A stretch of DNA of 38,782 bases from CAYNRG01 sp047974855 (GTDB lineage Bacteria; Bacillota_I; Bacilli_A; Erysipelotrichales; Erysipelotrichaceae): the NCBI GenBank assembly GCA_047974855.1, contig JBKECT010000051.1:1-38782 (forward strand), written 5' to 3'. The position numbers and the translations under genes are program-made. How positions within the stretch are numbered: the first letter of the stretch is position 1; every line of letters begins with the position of its first letter. Shown here in pieces: positions 31,683 through 38,782 of the stretch. Below the pieces are notes generated by a model. The model was not told the DNA's origin. It did not search any database and saw nothing but the letters and a program-made list of their open reading frames with translations.

Positions 31683-31714
31683 TAAGATAATACAATTATT
31701 TTTAGGGGGATTGT

Positions 31715-32296
31715 ATGAAAGAAAATAACACTAAAAAAGAAGTTCGAGAGGTTGCTATTAAACTATTTAAAAAGAATGGCTTTGACGCTATCACTTTAAA
31801 CGACATTTGCTCTGCTGCTGGCATTTCAAAGAATACTTTTTATTATTACTTCTCTTCAAAAGAGGATTTGCTTAAAGAGAAAATAGAGCTAAGTCCACTA
31901 TCTCATTCCTCTTTCACTGACCTTCTATTACTTACTAGTCCCTACGACCAATATAAAGAACTTGCAAGGCAACATATTTCACACTTTCAACAATGTGGTA
32001 AAGAAATCATGAAAAAGATTCTTCATGAAAAAGTCAGTGGTTCATTTAGTCACTCTTCTTCCACAGATAAAGAGGACTTGCGTCGTCTATTTGAACTACA
32101 AACATCCTTAATTCAACGTGCTCAGGAACAAAAAGAAATTATGAATCGCTCCGACCCGAAAATACTAGCCCGTGCAGCAGCGGCTATGTTGATTGGTTTA
32201 TTCCAAATTTGGACAACTGACAACAGCATAACTTCAAATATCGAAGAAGAATACTTTGTTCTGTTAGATATATTATTACAAAAAAAAGAAGATTAA
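31715..32296 (+). CDS. TetR-family repressor
   Basis: A 193-residue all-helical regulator. Its N-terminal helix-turn-helix reads VREVAIKLFKKNGFDAITLN, then DICSAAGISKNTFYYYFSSKEDLL. The C-terminal ligand domain is generic. AGGGGGA precedes the ATG. It is divergent from the ABC exporter pair, with a palindrome in the shared region, so it probably represses the exporter until a substrate-like ligand binds. It is followed by a strong terminator. Confidence 0.93.
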   Translation: MKENNTKKEVREVAIKLFKKNGFDAITLNDICSAAGISKNTFYYYFSSKEDLLKEKIELSPLSHSSFTDLLLLTSPYDQYKELARQHISHFQQCGKEIMKKILHEKVSGSFSHSSSTDKEDLRRLFELQTSLIQRAQEQKEIMNRSDPKILARAAAAMLIGLFQIWTTDNSITSNIEEEYFVLLDILLQKKED

Positions 32297-32301
32297 CGGA
32301 T

Positions 32302-32335
32302 AGACCCCTGTATATTCCACAGGGGTCTCTTTTTA
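32302..32335 (+). terminator. Terminator of the TetR gene
   Basis: A perfect 10-bp GC-rich stem (32302-32311 with 32319-32328) with a 7-nt loop, then CTTTTT on the + strand. It lies 5 nt after the tetR stop and just before the convergent ftsH end. Confidence 0.93.
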
Positions 32336-32338
32336 TAG

Positions 32339-34255
32339 TTAGTCTTTTTCTTTATTTACTTCTTCAGTCACCACTTCTTCACTTGTAATCTCTTCAACCG
32401 GTACTACTGTGGTATGAGGTTTCATAATATCTTCTATAGTTCTTTTACCTTCTGCAATAGCTTCAATTTCTTCCTCTGTTATTGTTTCATATTCTAATAA
32501 TATATTCGCAATCTTAATCAACATTTCACGGTGTGCTGAGATAACCTCATGGGCTTTGTCATGACAAGCATCAATAATTTTCCGAACTTCTTTATCAATT
32601 TCAAATGCAATTTGTCCCGACACATTGAGTGGCGAATTGTAGTCTCGTCCCAAGAAAACACTCTGATTTCCTGAATCGTATTTAATTGGTCCCAAATCAC
32701 TCATCCCATACAATGTAACCATGTCTCGGGCAATTCTAGTTGAAGATTCAATGTCGCCAACTGCTCCAGCTGAGATATCATCAAAGAAAATTTCTTCCGC
32801 AACACGTCCACCCATATAAGAAGTAATCTTTGCCATAAAATCTTTTTTTGTTGGCATTAGTTTTTCTTCTTTTTCTGACATTAAGTTGTAACCACCAGCC
32901 TGCCCTCGAGGGATAATCGTAATCTTTTGAACTTTTGTTGAGTTTCCTTCAAGATATAATCCAACAATAGCATGCCCCGCTTCATGATAAGCAACCAATT
33001 TTTTTGATGCTTCATCATATTTTTTGCTCTTCTTTGCTGGTCCCATCATAACACGGTCAATCGCTTCATCTAAGTGCTTCATTGTAATAATTGACTGCTC
33101 CTCACGAACCGCTAAAATTGCAGCTTCATTTAAAACATTCTCCAAATCAGCACCACTAAATCCCGGCGTTCTTTTTGCAAGTGCAGTTAAGTCTACATCT
33201 TCTGCTAGTTTTTTGTTTCGGGCATGAACCTGTAAAATTTCAGTTCTTCCTTTACGATCTGGAAGCCCAACCGTAATTTGTCTATCAATTCTCCCCGGAC
33301 GAAGTAGTGCAGGGTCTAAAACATCAGGTCTATTGGTTGCAGCAATAACAATGACTCCACTATTGCCATCAATTCCATCCATCTCAATTAATAATTGGTT
33401 TAATGTTTGCTCTTTCTCATCAGAACCACCACCAATACCCGCTCCACGTTGACGTGCAACAGCATCCATTTCATCAATGAAAATCATACATGGTGCTGTT
33501 TGTTTGGCTTTCTTAAACATATCACGAACACGGCTTGCTCCAACTCCAACATAAAGTTCTGCAAAGTCTGAGCCCGCAACACTATAGAACGGAACATTAG
33601 CTTCACCTGCAACGGCTTTTGCAAGTAGGGTCTTCCCGGTTCCTGGAGGCCCAACCATCAAAATACCTTTAGGAATACGAGCCCCCATTGCCGCAAACTT
33701 CTTTGGATGTCGCAAGTACTCAATCAATTCTTTCATTTCTTCTTTTTCTTCATCACATCCAGCTACATCTTTAAAGCGAACTTTAGTGTCCCCTTGTAGT
33801 TTTGCACGAGAGCGAGTTGTATCAGCTGCTTTTCGATTAGCACCATTAAATTGCCCAAACAACAACATCCCAAATCCTACAAAAATCAGAATTTGAAGAA
33901 GCGTCGGCAACAGTTGCATCCAAACGCTTGTCTCTTCTGCATCACGTACCAGTACCTCTGCTTCATCTAAATAATTTAGCACAGTTGTTACTTGTTCAGA
34001 TTGCGATGGAATGGTTGATACAAAATAAGCCACAGTCCCATCATCTGCGGTGTACTCTCCAGTCACTGTCGTTACATTAGCTCCTACGCTAACTCCCACT
34101 TCAGCTATTTCTTCTGTTTTCAATGTGCTCATTAATTGATTGTAATCCAGTGTTGTCGCTGTCTTTGTCCACGCCGTTGTACTAAACAGGGTAAACAGGG
34201 TCGCAACAATAAACACAAATGGCAGCATTCCAATAAAAGACCGATTATTCTTCAT
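32339..34255 (-). CDS. ftsH: ATP-dependent zinc metalloprotease FtsH
   Basis: FtsH is a membrane-bound hexameric AAA+ protease for membrane and regulatory proteins. The 638-residue product has two helices (about 8-28 and 114-134) around an external domain, Walker A GPPGTGKT (202-209), Walker B IFIDEMDA, the SRH region TNRPDVLDPALLRPGRIDRQ, and zinc motif HEAGH (424-428). The pore motif reads YVGVGA rather than the common FVGVGA, and GGSDEKEQ replaces the usual GGHDEREQ. The C-terminus is acidic. It is last in the MazF-like/tilS/hpt/ftsH set, 27 nt after hpt, and its ribosome binding site is weak. Confidence 0.96.
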   Translation of the reverse strand: MKNNRSFIGMLPFVFIVATLFTLFSTTAWTKTATTLDYNQLMSTLKTEEIAEVGVSVGANVTTVTGEYTADDGTVAYFVSTIPSQSEQVTTVLNYLDEAEVLVRDAEETSVWMQLLPTLLQILIFVGFGMLLFGQFNGANRKAADTTRSRAKLQGDTKVRFKDVAGCDEEKEEMKELIEYLRHPKKFAAMGARIPKGILMVGPPGTGKTLLAKAVAGEANVPFYSVAGSDFAELYVGVGASRVRDMFKKAKQTAPCMIFIDEMDAVARQRGAGIGGGSDEKEQTLNQLLIEMDGIDGNSGVIVIAATNRPDVLDPALLRPGRIDRQITVGLPDRKGRTEILQVHARNKKLAEDVDLTALAKRTPGFSGADLENVLNEAAILAVREEQSIITMKHLDEAIDRVMMGPAKKSKKYDEASKKLVAYHEAGHAIVGLYLEGNSTKVQKITIIPRGQAGGYNLMSEKEEKLMPTKKDFMAKITSYMGGRVAEEIFFDDISAGAVGDIESSTRIARDMVTLYGMSDLGPIKYDSGNQSVFLGRDYNSPLNVSGQIAFEIDKEVRKIIDACHDKAHEVISAHREMLIKIANILLEYETITEEEIEAIAEGKRTIEDIMKPHTTVVPVEEITSEEVVTEEVNKEKD

Positions 34256-34282
34256 GTTCTATACTCTCTTTCTACTTCTTGA

Positions 34283-34816
34283 TTATTTATAGCATTCATC
34301 TTTCAATATACCTACATAAGGTAAATTGCGAAACTTTTGGTTAAAATCTAATCCAAACCCAACCACAAATTCATTTTCAACTTCAAATCCAACATACTCT
34401 GCATCAATTTGTTCTGTTCGGCGAGAAGGTTTATCTAATAATGTGATTGTTTTTACTTCTTTAGCACCTTTGCGCATCAACAAATCCTTTACTGTAAGTA
34501 AGGTCTTTCCTGTATCTACAATATCCTCAACTAAGATAATATCTAATCCACGAATTGAACAATCCAAATCTTTTATAATCTTAATGTCCATTGATTCAGT
34601 TCCTTCATAACTTGATACATCCATAAAATCCATTTCCATATCAATATCCACATGCTTTATCAATTCCGCAAGAAACGGAACAGAGCCCTTTAACAATGCC
34701 ACAAACAAAGGAGACTCTTTCCCACGATACTCATCAGAAATTTGCTTCCCTAATTCTTTACACCTTGCAACAATTTGTTCTTCAGTAACTAGTATTTTCT
34801 TTATCTTTTCGTGCAT
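34283..34816 (-). CDS. hpt: Hypoxanthine phosphoribosyltransferase
   Basis: The enzyme salvages hypoxanthine and guanine with PRPP to IMP and GMP. The 177-residue product has the PRPP loop VEDIVDTGKT (96-105), the SLKGSVPF-type segment ALLKGSVPF and the C-terminal FVVGFGLDFNQKFRNLPYVG. An in-frame TTG five codons upstream overlaps the GGAGGAG site, so the ATG at 34816 is the start. The order tilS-hpt-ftsH is conserved in Firmicutes. Confidence 0.96.
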   Translation of the reverse strand: MHEKIKKILVTEEQIVARCKELGKQISDEYRGKESPLFVALLKGSVPFLAELIKHVDIDMEMDFMDVSSYEGTESMDIKIIKDLDCSIRGLDIILVEDIVDTGKTLLTVKDLLMRKGAKEVKTITLLDKPSRRTEQIDAEYVGFEVENEFVVGFGLDFNQKFRNLPYVGILKDECYK

Positions 34817-34841
34817 TTTTCTCTCCTCCAACTTTATTTTT

Positions 34842-36053
34842 TTATTTTACCACAAAAAAGTTAGGTTTTATAGTGTAATGTTGAACATCACACCCAATTT
34901 TAGGTACCAAGATAATTTTACCTTGGGCATTTTCCACAACAGGCCACACTTCTCGCTCAGCTAAAGGTATTTTTTTATCGATGAACCAGCGGTGTATTTT
35001 TTTTGTTCCCATCCGCAACTCAATCGCATCTCCTGCCTGAGCATTCCGTATGCATAGCGGGTAGTCTTCAGAAGACAGTGTCACCGCACTATCCTTTGTC
35101 CCCTCTTCACAAATTTCAAAGTAAGGTGTCTTTAAACTCTGATACGATTGTAATACAAATGAGTAACTTTTGTCTTCATTTCCCACAATTTCACAAATTG
35201 TTCCCTGTTTACTTAACCATTTATCTTTCAACGGGATTTTAAAATTTCTCCTCGACTCTAACATTTTCAAAACTGCTTCAAGATGTTTCAATGATGCCCT
35301 TGCTTCTTCAACTTCATGATAATTTAACCAAAACCTAAAAATTTCACATTGCCGCTCTTTTGTCTCACTTTTAATTTTCTCTAAATCAAGCTGATTTTTT
35401 TCAAACTTCTTAAGTCCTTTTCGCAACACATCTAACTTCTTATTCTCCGCATCAATCTCTTGTAGCATAACTGCTCGCTTTGAACTACTTAGCTTTTCGA
35501 TAATCTCGTGTCTAATTCTATTTCTTTGATAATCGTCCTTTAAGTTGGATTCATCTAAAAAAGTAGGCACCTTTTTTGTTTCGCACAGCGCTATACACTC
35601 TTCTTTTGTCCACGATAACAATGGCCGATAGACCAATACTCCTTCCACAATCGACTTTACTTGTAGTCCATAATGACGAGGAATTGCCTTTCTTCTTTTT
35701 TGCAAAATATATGTTTCTAGCACATCATCTTGGTGATGTGCCACTAATACCCCTGTAGCTTGATACTTCTTAGCACAATCTTTAAAAAAAGCATATCTCG
35801 CTTTTCTTGCCCATCCTTGAAAATTTCCTTTACCTCTTTGACTTGGAAAGGATACCTCTAATGGTATCTTATGCTTTTCACAAAACTCTCGAACTCCTTT
35901 TTCATCACGCTCAGCACTTTCCCTTTTTTTATAATTCACATGAGCCGCAACAACCTGAACTCCTTCATCCAAACAATGCTGAAAAAGAGCCATTGAATCT
36001 GGCCCTCCTGAAACCGCAAGTATCCACTTTTCTTTCACCCATTCTTTATTCAT
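34842..36053 (-). CDS. tilS: tRNA(Ile)-lysidine synthase
   Basis: TilS modifies C34 of the tRNA(Ile) CAU anticodon to lysidine with ATP and lysine, so that AUA is read as isoleucine. The 403-residue product has the PP-loop SGGPDS (15-20), VAAHVNYKKRESAERDE and VLVAHHQDDVLETYI, then a linker and a TilS C-terminal domain (EDYPLCIRNAQAGDAIELR, then KKIHRWFIDKKIP). No strong ribosome binding site precedes the ATG at 36053. It follows the MazF-like gene by 34 nt. Confidence 0.95.
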   Translation of the reverse strand: MNKEWVKEKWILAVSGGPDSMALFQHCLDEGVQVVAAHVNYKKRESAERDEKGVREFCEKHKIPLEVSFPSQRGKGNFQGWARKARYAFFKDCAKKYQATGVLVAHHQDDVLETYILQKRRKAIPRHYGLQVKSIVEGVLVYRPLLSWTKEECIALCETKKVPTFLDESNLKDDYQRNRIRHEIIEKLSSSKRAVMLQEIDAENKKLDVLRKGLKKFEKNQLDLEKIKSETKERQCEIFRFWLNYHEVEEARASLKHLEAVLKMLESRRNFKIPLKDKWLSKQGTICEIVGNEDKSYSFVLQSYQSLKTPYFEICEEGTKDSAVTLSSEDYPLCIRNAQAGDAIELRMGTKKIHRWFIDKKIPLAEREVWPVVENAQGKIILVPKIGCDVQHYTIKPNFFVVK

Positions 36054-36087
36054 AATATTAGTTTATCATATTTTCTTATTTCTTCAT

Positions 36088-36645
36088 CTAAAAAACAAGC
36101 TCTTGAATTCTTTTTTTTATTGTATCAAACAACAATGATGTTGGGACAATATGAGCCTTAACATCTATAATACGTGCTGTGTTAATGTACTTACAGTCAT
36201 TCAGAAAAAGTACGGACGGTCGATTCATTCCTGCAATTAGACCAATCTTCATCAAATGTCGCTTTCCTATCTCATTACTTTTTGGATCGTAGGCCGTTTT
36301 ATATTGATGAATATTAGAGGTCATCGGAACAACAAACGCTTTCTTCTGATAAACCGAAAGAATTAGTCCAAAGTGCTGAAACCCAGCTTCATTAATATAG
36401 GCTTGTCCAAAATCAATATAGCAAATATCTCCCACTCTAACTTGAACCCCTAATTCTTCGCACGACAATGCTTGATTTCTCATTAACCAATTCGCCTCGC
36501 TAATCATACAATAATCCACGCACTTAGGTTCCATCTGCCCAATTAACTTTCTTTTACACTCGATGTAATCTTTCCATACTCTTTGATCTTGAATGTATTC
36601 TTCATCTCTCCCTTTTAAAATACTTTCCATCTTTTCCCTATTCAT
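36088..36645 (-). CDS. MazF/PemK-like protein with an N-terminal extension
   Basis: A 185-residue protein. Residues about 69-185 match the plan of the MazF/PemK ribonuclease fold: VRVGDICYIDFG, then FGLILSVYQKKAFVVPMTSN, then PSVLFLNDCKYINTARI. About 68 charged residues precede it, which MazF (about 110 residues) lacks. No antitoxin-like gene lies next to it; the upstream gene is a TPR-like membrane protein and the downstream is tilS. It may be an RNase with its own inhibitory N-terminus, or a housekeeping relative. Whether it cleaves RNA cannot be told. A perfect 19-bp palindrome lies 53 nt before the start. Confidence 0.7.
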   Translation of the reverse strand: MNREKMESILKGRDEEYIQDQRVWKDYIECKRKLIGQMEPKCVDYCMISEANWLMRNQALSCEELGVQVRVGDICYIDFGQAYINEAGFQHFGLILSVYQKKAFVVPMTSNIHQYKTAYDPKSNEIGKRHLMKIGLIAGMNRPSVLFLNDCKYINTARIIDVKAHIVPTSLLFDTIKKRIQELVF

Positions 36646-36697
36646 CGCTATCCACCTTTCACCTTATCTTATCTTGAAAAGTGGAAATTCCTAGATG

Positions 36698-36716
36698 TGT
36701 CTCGAAATTCGAGACA
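36698..36716. repeat. Palindrome upstream of the MazF-like gene
   Basis: TGTCTCGAA and TTCGAGACA, perfect 9-base arms around one base. On the minus strand it lies after the terminator of the TPR-like gene and before the MazF-like start, so it could be an operator or a leader hairpin. It is not followed by T on the minus strand. Confidence 0.65.
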
Positions 36717-36736
36717 AAAAAAATGAGCTTCGCTCA
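36715..36736 (-). terminator. Terminator after the TPR-like gene
   Basis: A 5-bp TGAGC/GCTCA stem (36724-36728 with 36732-36736) with a 3-nt loop, followed on the minus strand by eight T. The stem is short but the T-run is long. It begins 3 nt after the stop codon. Confidence 0.7.
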
Positions 36737-36739
36737 CTT

Positions 36740-37438
36740 TCATTTTTTTACCGTTTCCAGACTTGATAATTTTTTTGTTTTCAAAATGTCACCAATAACT
36801 TTACCGAGCTCTGTATTCTCTAAACATGGTTTAGCTTGCTTTAAGTATTCAAATGCTTTATCTTCATCATTCTTATAGTAATAGCATGTTGCTGCTCTAA
36901 AAAGATAAACTCCTTTATTTTTTTCATCTGCACTAGCCTCAGCACAATCCAGCATCTCTTGAGCATAGTCTCCATTTCTACGAAGCCCTATTTCCAATTG
37001 ATATTCATACTCTTTTAATGTCGCGCTATACTCTGCTTCTCTTTTTGTTCCTTGTACTAACTGCTTCATTTTATCCAGCGTTGCCGATGCACCTGTCTCA
37101 TCATTTTTAAGCAGTTGTAACATAAACATTCTTGCTTCAATTTTAAAACGGGTATCCATATTGTAGCGCTTAGTTTTTGTTTCTTCATAGACCTGATTGA
37201 CGCCATCCACATCATGCACACTTAAATATCCATCTAACTCAAACAATAGACGCGCTGCTTTAGGAAAATAAAGTTTCCCTTGCGTACTATTGATAGAGGC
37301 CCCAAATTGGTTAATGTCTCCTGTCGCCGCCAAACTCTTCATTGTTTTCCCTATAAAGCGAGTGCGTAAAACTTCATATCCAAAGTGTAGAACTAGTGAT
37401 AAAACAACTACAACAATAACATAGATTAATGTCGTCAT
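36740..37438 (-). CDS. Membrane-anchored TPR-like protein
   Basis: A 232-residue protein of unknown function. A single hydrophobic helix (about 3-20, LIYVIVVVVLSLVLHFGYE) anchors it, leaving a mostly helical domain with two or three TPR-like pairs near the C-terminus (GVYLFRAATCYYYKNDEDKA, then FEYLKQAKPCLEN). Its ATG overlaps the upstream TagO-like stop by 4 nt (ATGA), so translation is coupled. The domain is probably cytosolic from the basic residues after the helix. It may scaffold cell-wall polymer synthesis, which is inference from context. Confidence 0.75.
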   Translation of the reverse strand: MTTLIYVIVVVVLSLVLHFGYEVLRTRFIGKTMKSLAATGDINQFGASINSTQGKLYFPKAARLLFELDGYLSVHDVDGVNQVYEETKTKRYNMDTRFKIEARMFMLQLLKNDETGASATLDKMKQLVQGTKREAEYSATLKEYEYQLEIGLRRNGDYAQEMLDCAEASADEKNKGVYLFRAATCYYYKNDEDKAFEYLKQAKPCLENTELGKVIGDILKTKKLSSLETVKK

Positions 37439-38538
37439 TTCTTTTCCCTCCTCTTTCTTTTAAATAATCGATCTATCCCACCCAAAATTGGTCTAAATTT
37501 TGGATTGATCATTCCGGTCGCTTCAATAAATAACTCTGCTCCTAAAAGTAGGCACAACATCATTATCAATCCAGTCACTTCATTAAAATAGCTGACAATC
37601 GCACTTACTCCGAATAATGCGGTAACTAGGTATAAAATTAAAACAGTATTGCGGTGTCCTAAATTTAGCTTATACATTAAAATGTGGTGCAAATGATCAC
37701 GGTCCGCTTCTGATATTTTTTGTCCTTTTAACTTTCTACGGATAATCGCAATGATGGTATCTGAAATTGGAATAAATAGCACCAAAATTGGAAATCCCAA
37801 AGTAACCACTGCGGTTGTTTTAAATCCCAGTAAAGAAATTGACGCAATAACATAACCCAAAAACAACGCTCCACAATCCCCCATAAAAATACTGGCTGGA
37901 TAAAAATTATAAGGAAGGAACCCTAAAATAGAGCCCGCTAAAATCAAAGATAAAATCGCAATGTCTAAGCGTCCCATCAGGTATCCTAAAAAGCCAATTG
38001 TGCAAGTGACAATAAACGAAATTCCTCCTGACAACCCATCTAATCCATCAATCAAGTTAATCGCATTGGTAATACCAACAATCCACAGAAACGATACAAT
38101 GGATGACACCCATGCGTTATTAATCACTATTCCAAACGGAAGGTACAGGTGTGTTAGTGTGATTTGACCCCCTATGATTGCGATTAATGCTGCCACTACT
38201 TGAAATCCCAACTTAACTATAGGTTTTAAATTATAAATATCATCTAAAAGGCCTCCCATAAAAATAACTATTCCACCAAGCAAAATTGCATTGATTGTAC
38301 TGTCTGCCGCTGTGAAAAACGACATCGTGATCATAAATGCTATAAAAATTGCAAGGCCTCCCATGCGAACTATTTTCCCCTCATGAACTGTTCTTTGGTT
38401 CTCTTGGGCATACACATTTAAAGCAAACCCAATCTTTTTTGCAAGTGGCACAAGCAAAAAAGATAATACCAATGCAACTAAAAAATAAGGCGATGATTTT
38501 ACTAATAATCTTGCAGCTGTTTCAAATAAATTACTCAT
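37435..38538 (-). CDS. Undecaprenyl-phosphate GlcNAc-1-phosphate transferase (TagO/WecA-like)
   Basis: The enzyme moves GlcNAc-1-P from UDP-GlcNAc to undecaprenyl phosphate and starts teichoic acid or other wall polymer synthesis. The 367-residue product has about ten membrane helices, Asp99-Asp100 (GGLLDD), NAINLIDGLDGL (158-169), MGD (219-221) and DRDHLHH (279-285). The HLHH-type loop points to the GlcNAc-1-P (WecA/TagO) branch, not MraY. AAGGAG precedes the ATG. It is first in a two-gene unit with the TPR-like gene. Confidence 0.9.
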   Translation of the reverse strand: MSNLFETAARLLVKSSPYFLVALVLSFLLVPLAKKIGFALNVYAQENQRTVHEGKIVRMGGLAIFIAFMITMSFFTAADSTINAILLGGIVIFMGGLLDDIYNLKPIVKLGFQVVAALIAIIGGQITLTHLYLPFGIVINNAWVSSIVSFLWIVGITNAINLIDGLDGLSGGISFIVTCTIGFLGYLMGRLDIAILSLILAGSILGFLPYNFYPASIFMGDCGALFLGYVIASISLLGFKTTAVVTLGFPILVLFIPISDTIIAIIRRKLKGQKISEADRDHLHHILMYKLNLGHRNTVLILYLVTALFGVSAIVSYFNEVTGLIMMLCLLLGAELFIEATGMINPKFRPILGGIDRLFKRKRREKK

Positions 38539-38566
38539 GCATCTATCTCCTTAATTTTCTTTCATC

Positions 38567-38572
38567 ATTATA
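38567..38572 (-). promoter_or_regulatory. Extended -10 upstream of the TagO-like gene
   Basis: TGC-TATAAT on the minus strand, 29 nt before the start codon, with a poor -35. It overlaps the short gap after the threonine dehydratase gene. Confidence 0.5.
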
Positions 38573-38587
38573 GCACAATCCACTAAA

Positions 38588-38782
38588 TTAAGCATTATCC
38601 TGTTCTGTAATAACCAATTCTCCCATCTTCATTGTCAAATCATATCCTGCCTTTTGCAACTGCTGAATGAGGCTCTCTTTATGAAGTGCATCCGTTGTTT
38701 CCAAGACAAAGGTCACCGAGCAATAATGTCTCAATACTTCAGCTGACTTGCGGTTATGCTCAATAGATACAATGTTTGCTCC
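38588..38782 (-). CDS. Threonine dehydratase, C-terminal part (partial)
   Basis: The last 64 codons of a gene entering from the right edge, ending at TAA (38590-38588). The peptide GANIVSIEHNRKSAEVLRHY and the pattern SVTFVLETTDALHKESLIQQ with AGYDL match the ACT-like regulatory domain at the end of short threonine ammonia-lyases (IlvA/TdcB type). These turn threonine into 2-oxobutanoate. The catalytic domain is outside the window, so biosynthetic and catabolic forms cannot be told apart. Confidence 0.7.
   Translation of the reverse strand, partial: GANIVSIEHNRKSAEVLRHYCSVTFVLETTDALHKESLIQQLQKAGYDLTMKMGELVITEQDNA

Noticed and set aside
1..38782. CRISPR arrays, tRNA genes, insertion sequences and prophage genes
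   Set aside because: No evenly spaced direct repeats, no tRNA cloverleaf and no transposase or integrase frame was seen on either strand, reading by eye only.

Overview
The window is a stretch of a low-GC Gram-positive (Firmicutes) chromosome. The evidence is the AT-rich sequence, strong AGGAGG ribosome binding sites, sigma-A-type promoters, the order of the ribosomal operons, zinc-ribbon forms of S14, L36 and Adk, and Gram-positive secretion signals. The missing rpmD, the split of the ribosomal cluster and the secreted flavin reductase would fit an Erysipelotrichia-like gut Firmicute. That placement is inference; no 16S rRNA gene is present.

Layout, mostly on the minus strand. At 1-82 lies the start of a secreted protein. 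From 13,861 down to 322 runs the S10-spc-alpha ribosomal cluster (rpsJ to rplQ), with secY, adk, infA and rpoA embedded. It starts from a clear promoter at 13,989-14,017 with a leader of about 120 nt and ends at a hairpin terminator near 276-311. The cluster lacks rpmD between rplO and rpsE and lacks map between adk and infA. From about 14.1 to 22.6 kb lie six accessory genes: an alpha/beta hydrolase (the only + strand gene here), a Gfo/Idh oxidoreductase, an MFS exporter, a flavinylated fumarate-reductase-like lipoprotein, a MerR regulator, and a secreted repeat protein ending in a sortase-like motif without an anchor. This block separates S10 from the str operon (rpsL-rpsG-fusA-tuf, 27,075 to 22,797), which in many Firmicutes directly precedes it.

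Upstream of rpsL are about 530 nt without a large gene: the str promoter and leader, a DnaA-box match, an unidentified structured-RNA candidate, and the terminator of the next operon. From 27.6 to 32.3 kb a heterodimeric ABC exporter pair faces a divergent TetR gene, with a perfect 22-bp palindrome between them. From 32.3 to 36.6 kb runs a MazF/PemK-like gene, tilS, hpt and ftsH, in transcription order. From 36.7 to 38.5 kb a TagO/WecA-like phosphoglycosyl transferase is translationally coupled to a membrane-anchored TPR-like protein. The right edge holds the C-terminus of a threonine dehydratase.

Most of the window is translation machinery, protein export and quality control (SecY, FtsH), and nucleotide salvage (Hpt, Adk). 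The parts that look niche-specific are the MerR/flavoprotein pair with its 19-bp-spacer promoter, the ABC/TetR unit, and the orphan MazF-like gene. I found no CRISPR array, transposase, tRNA or rRNA gene.
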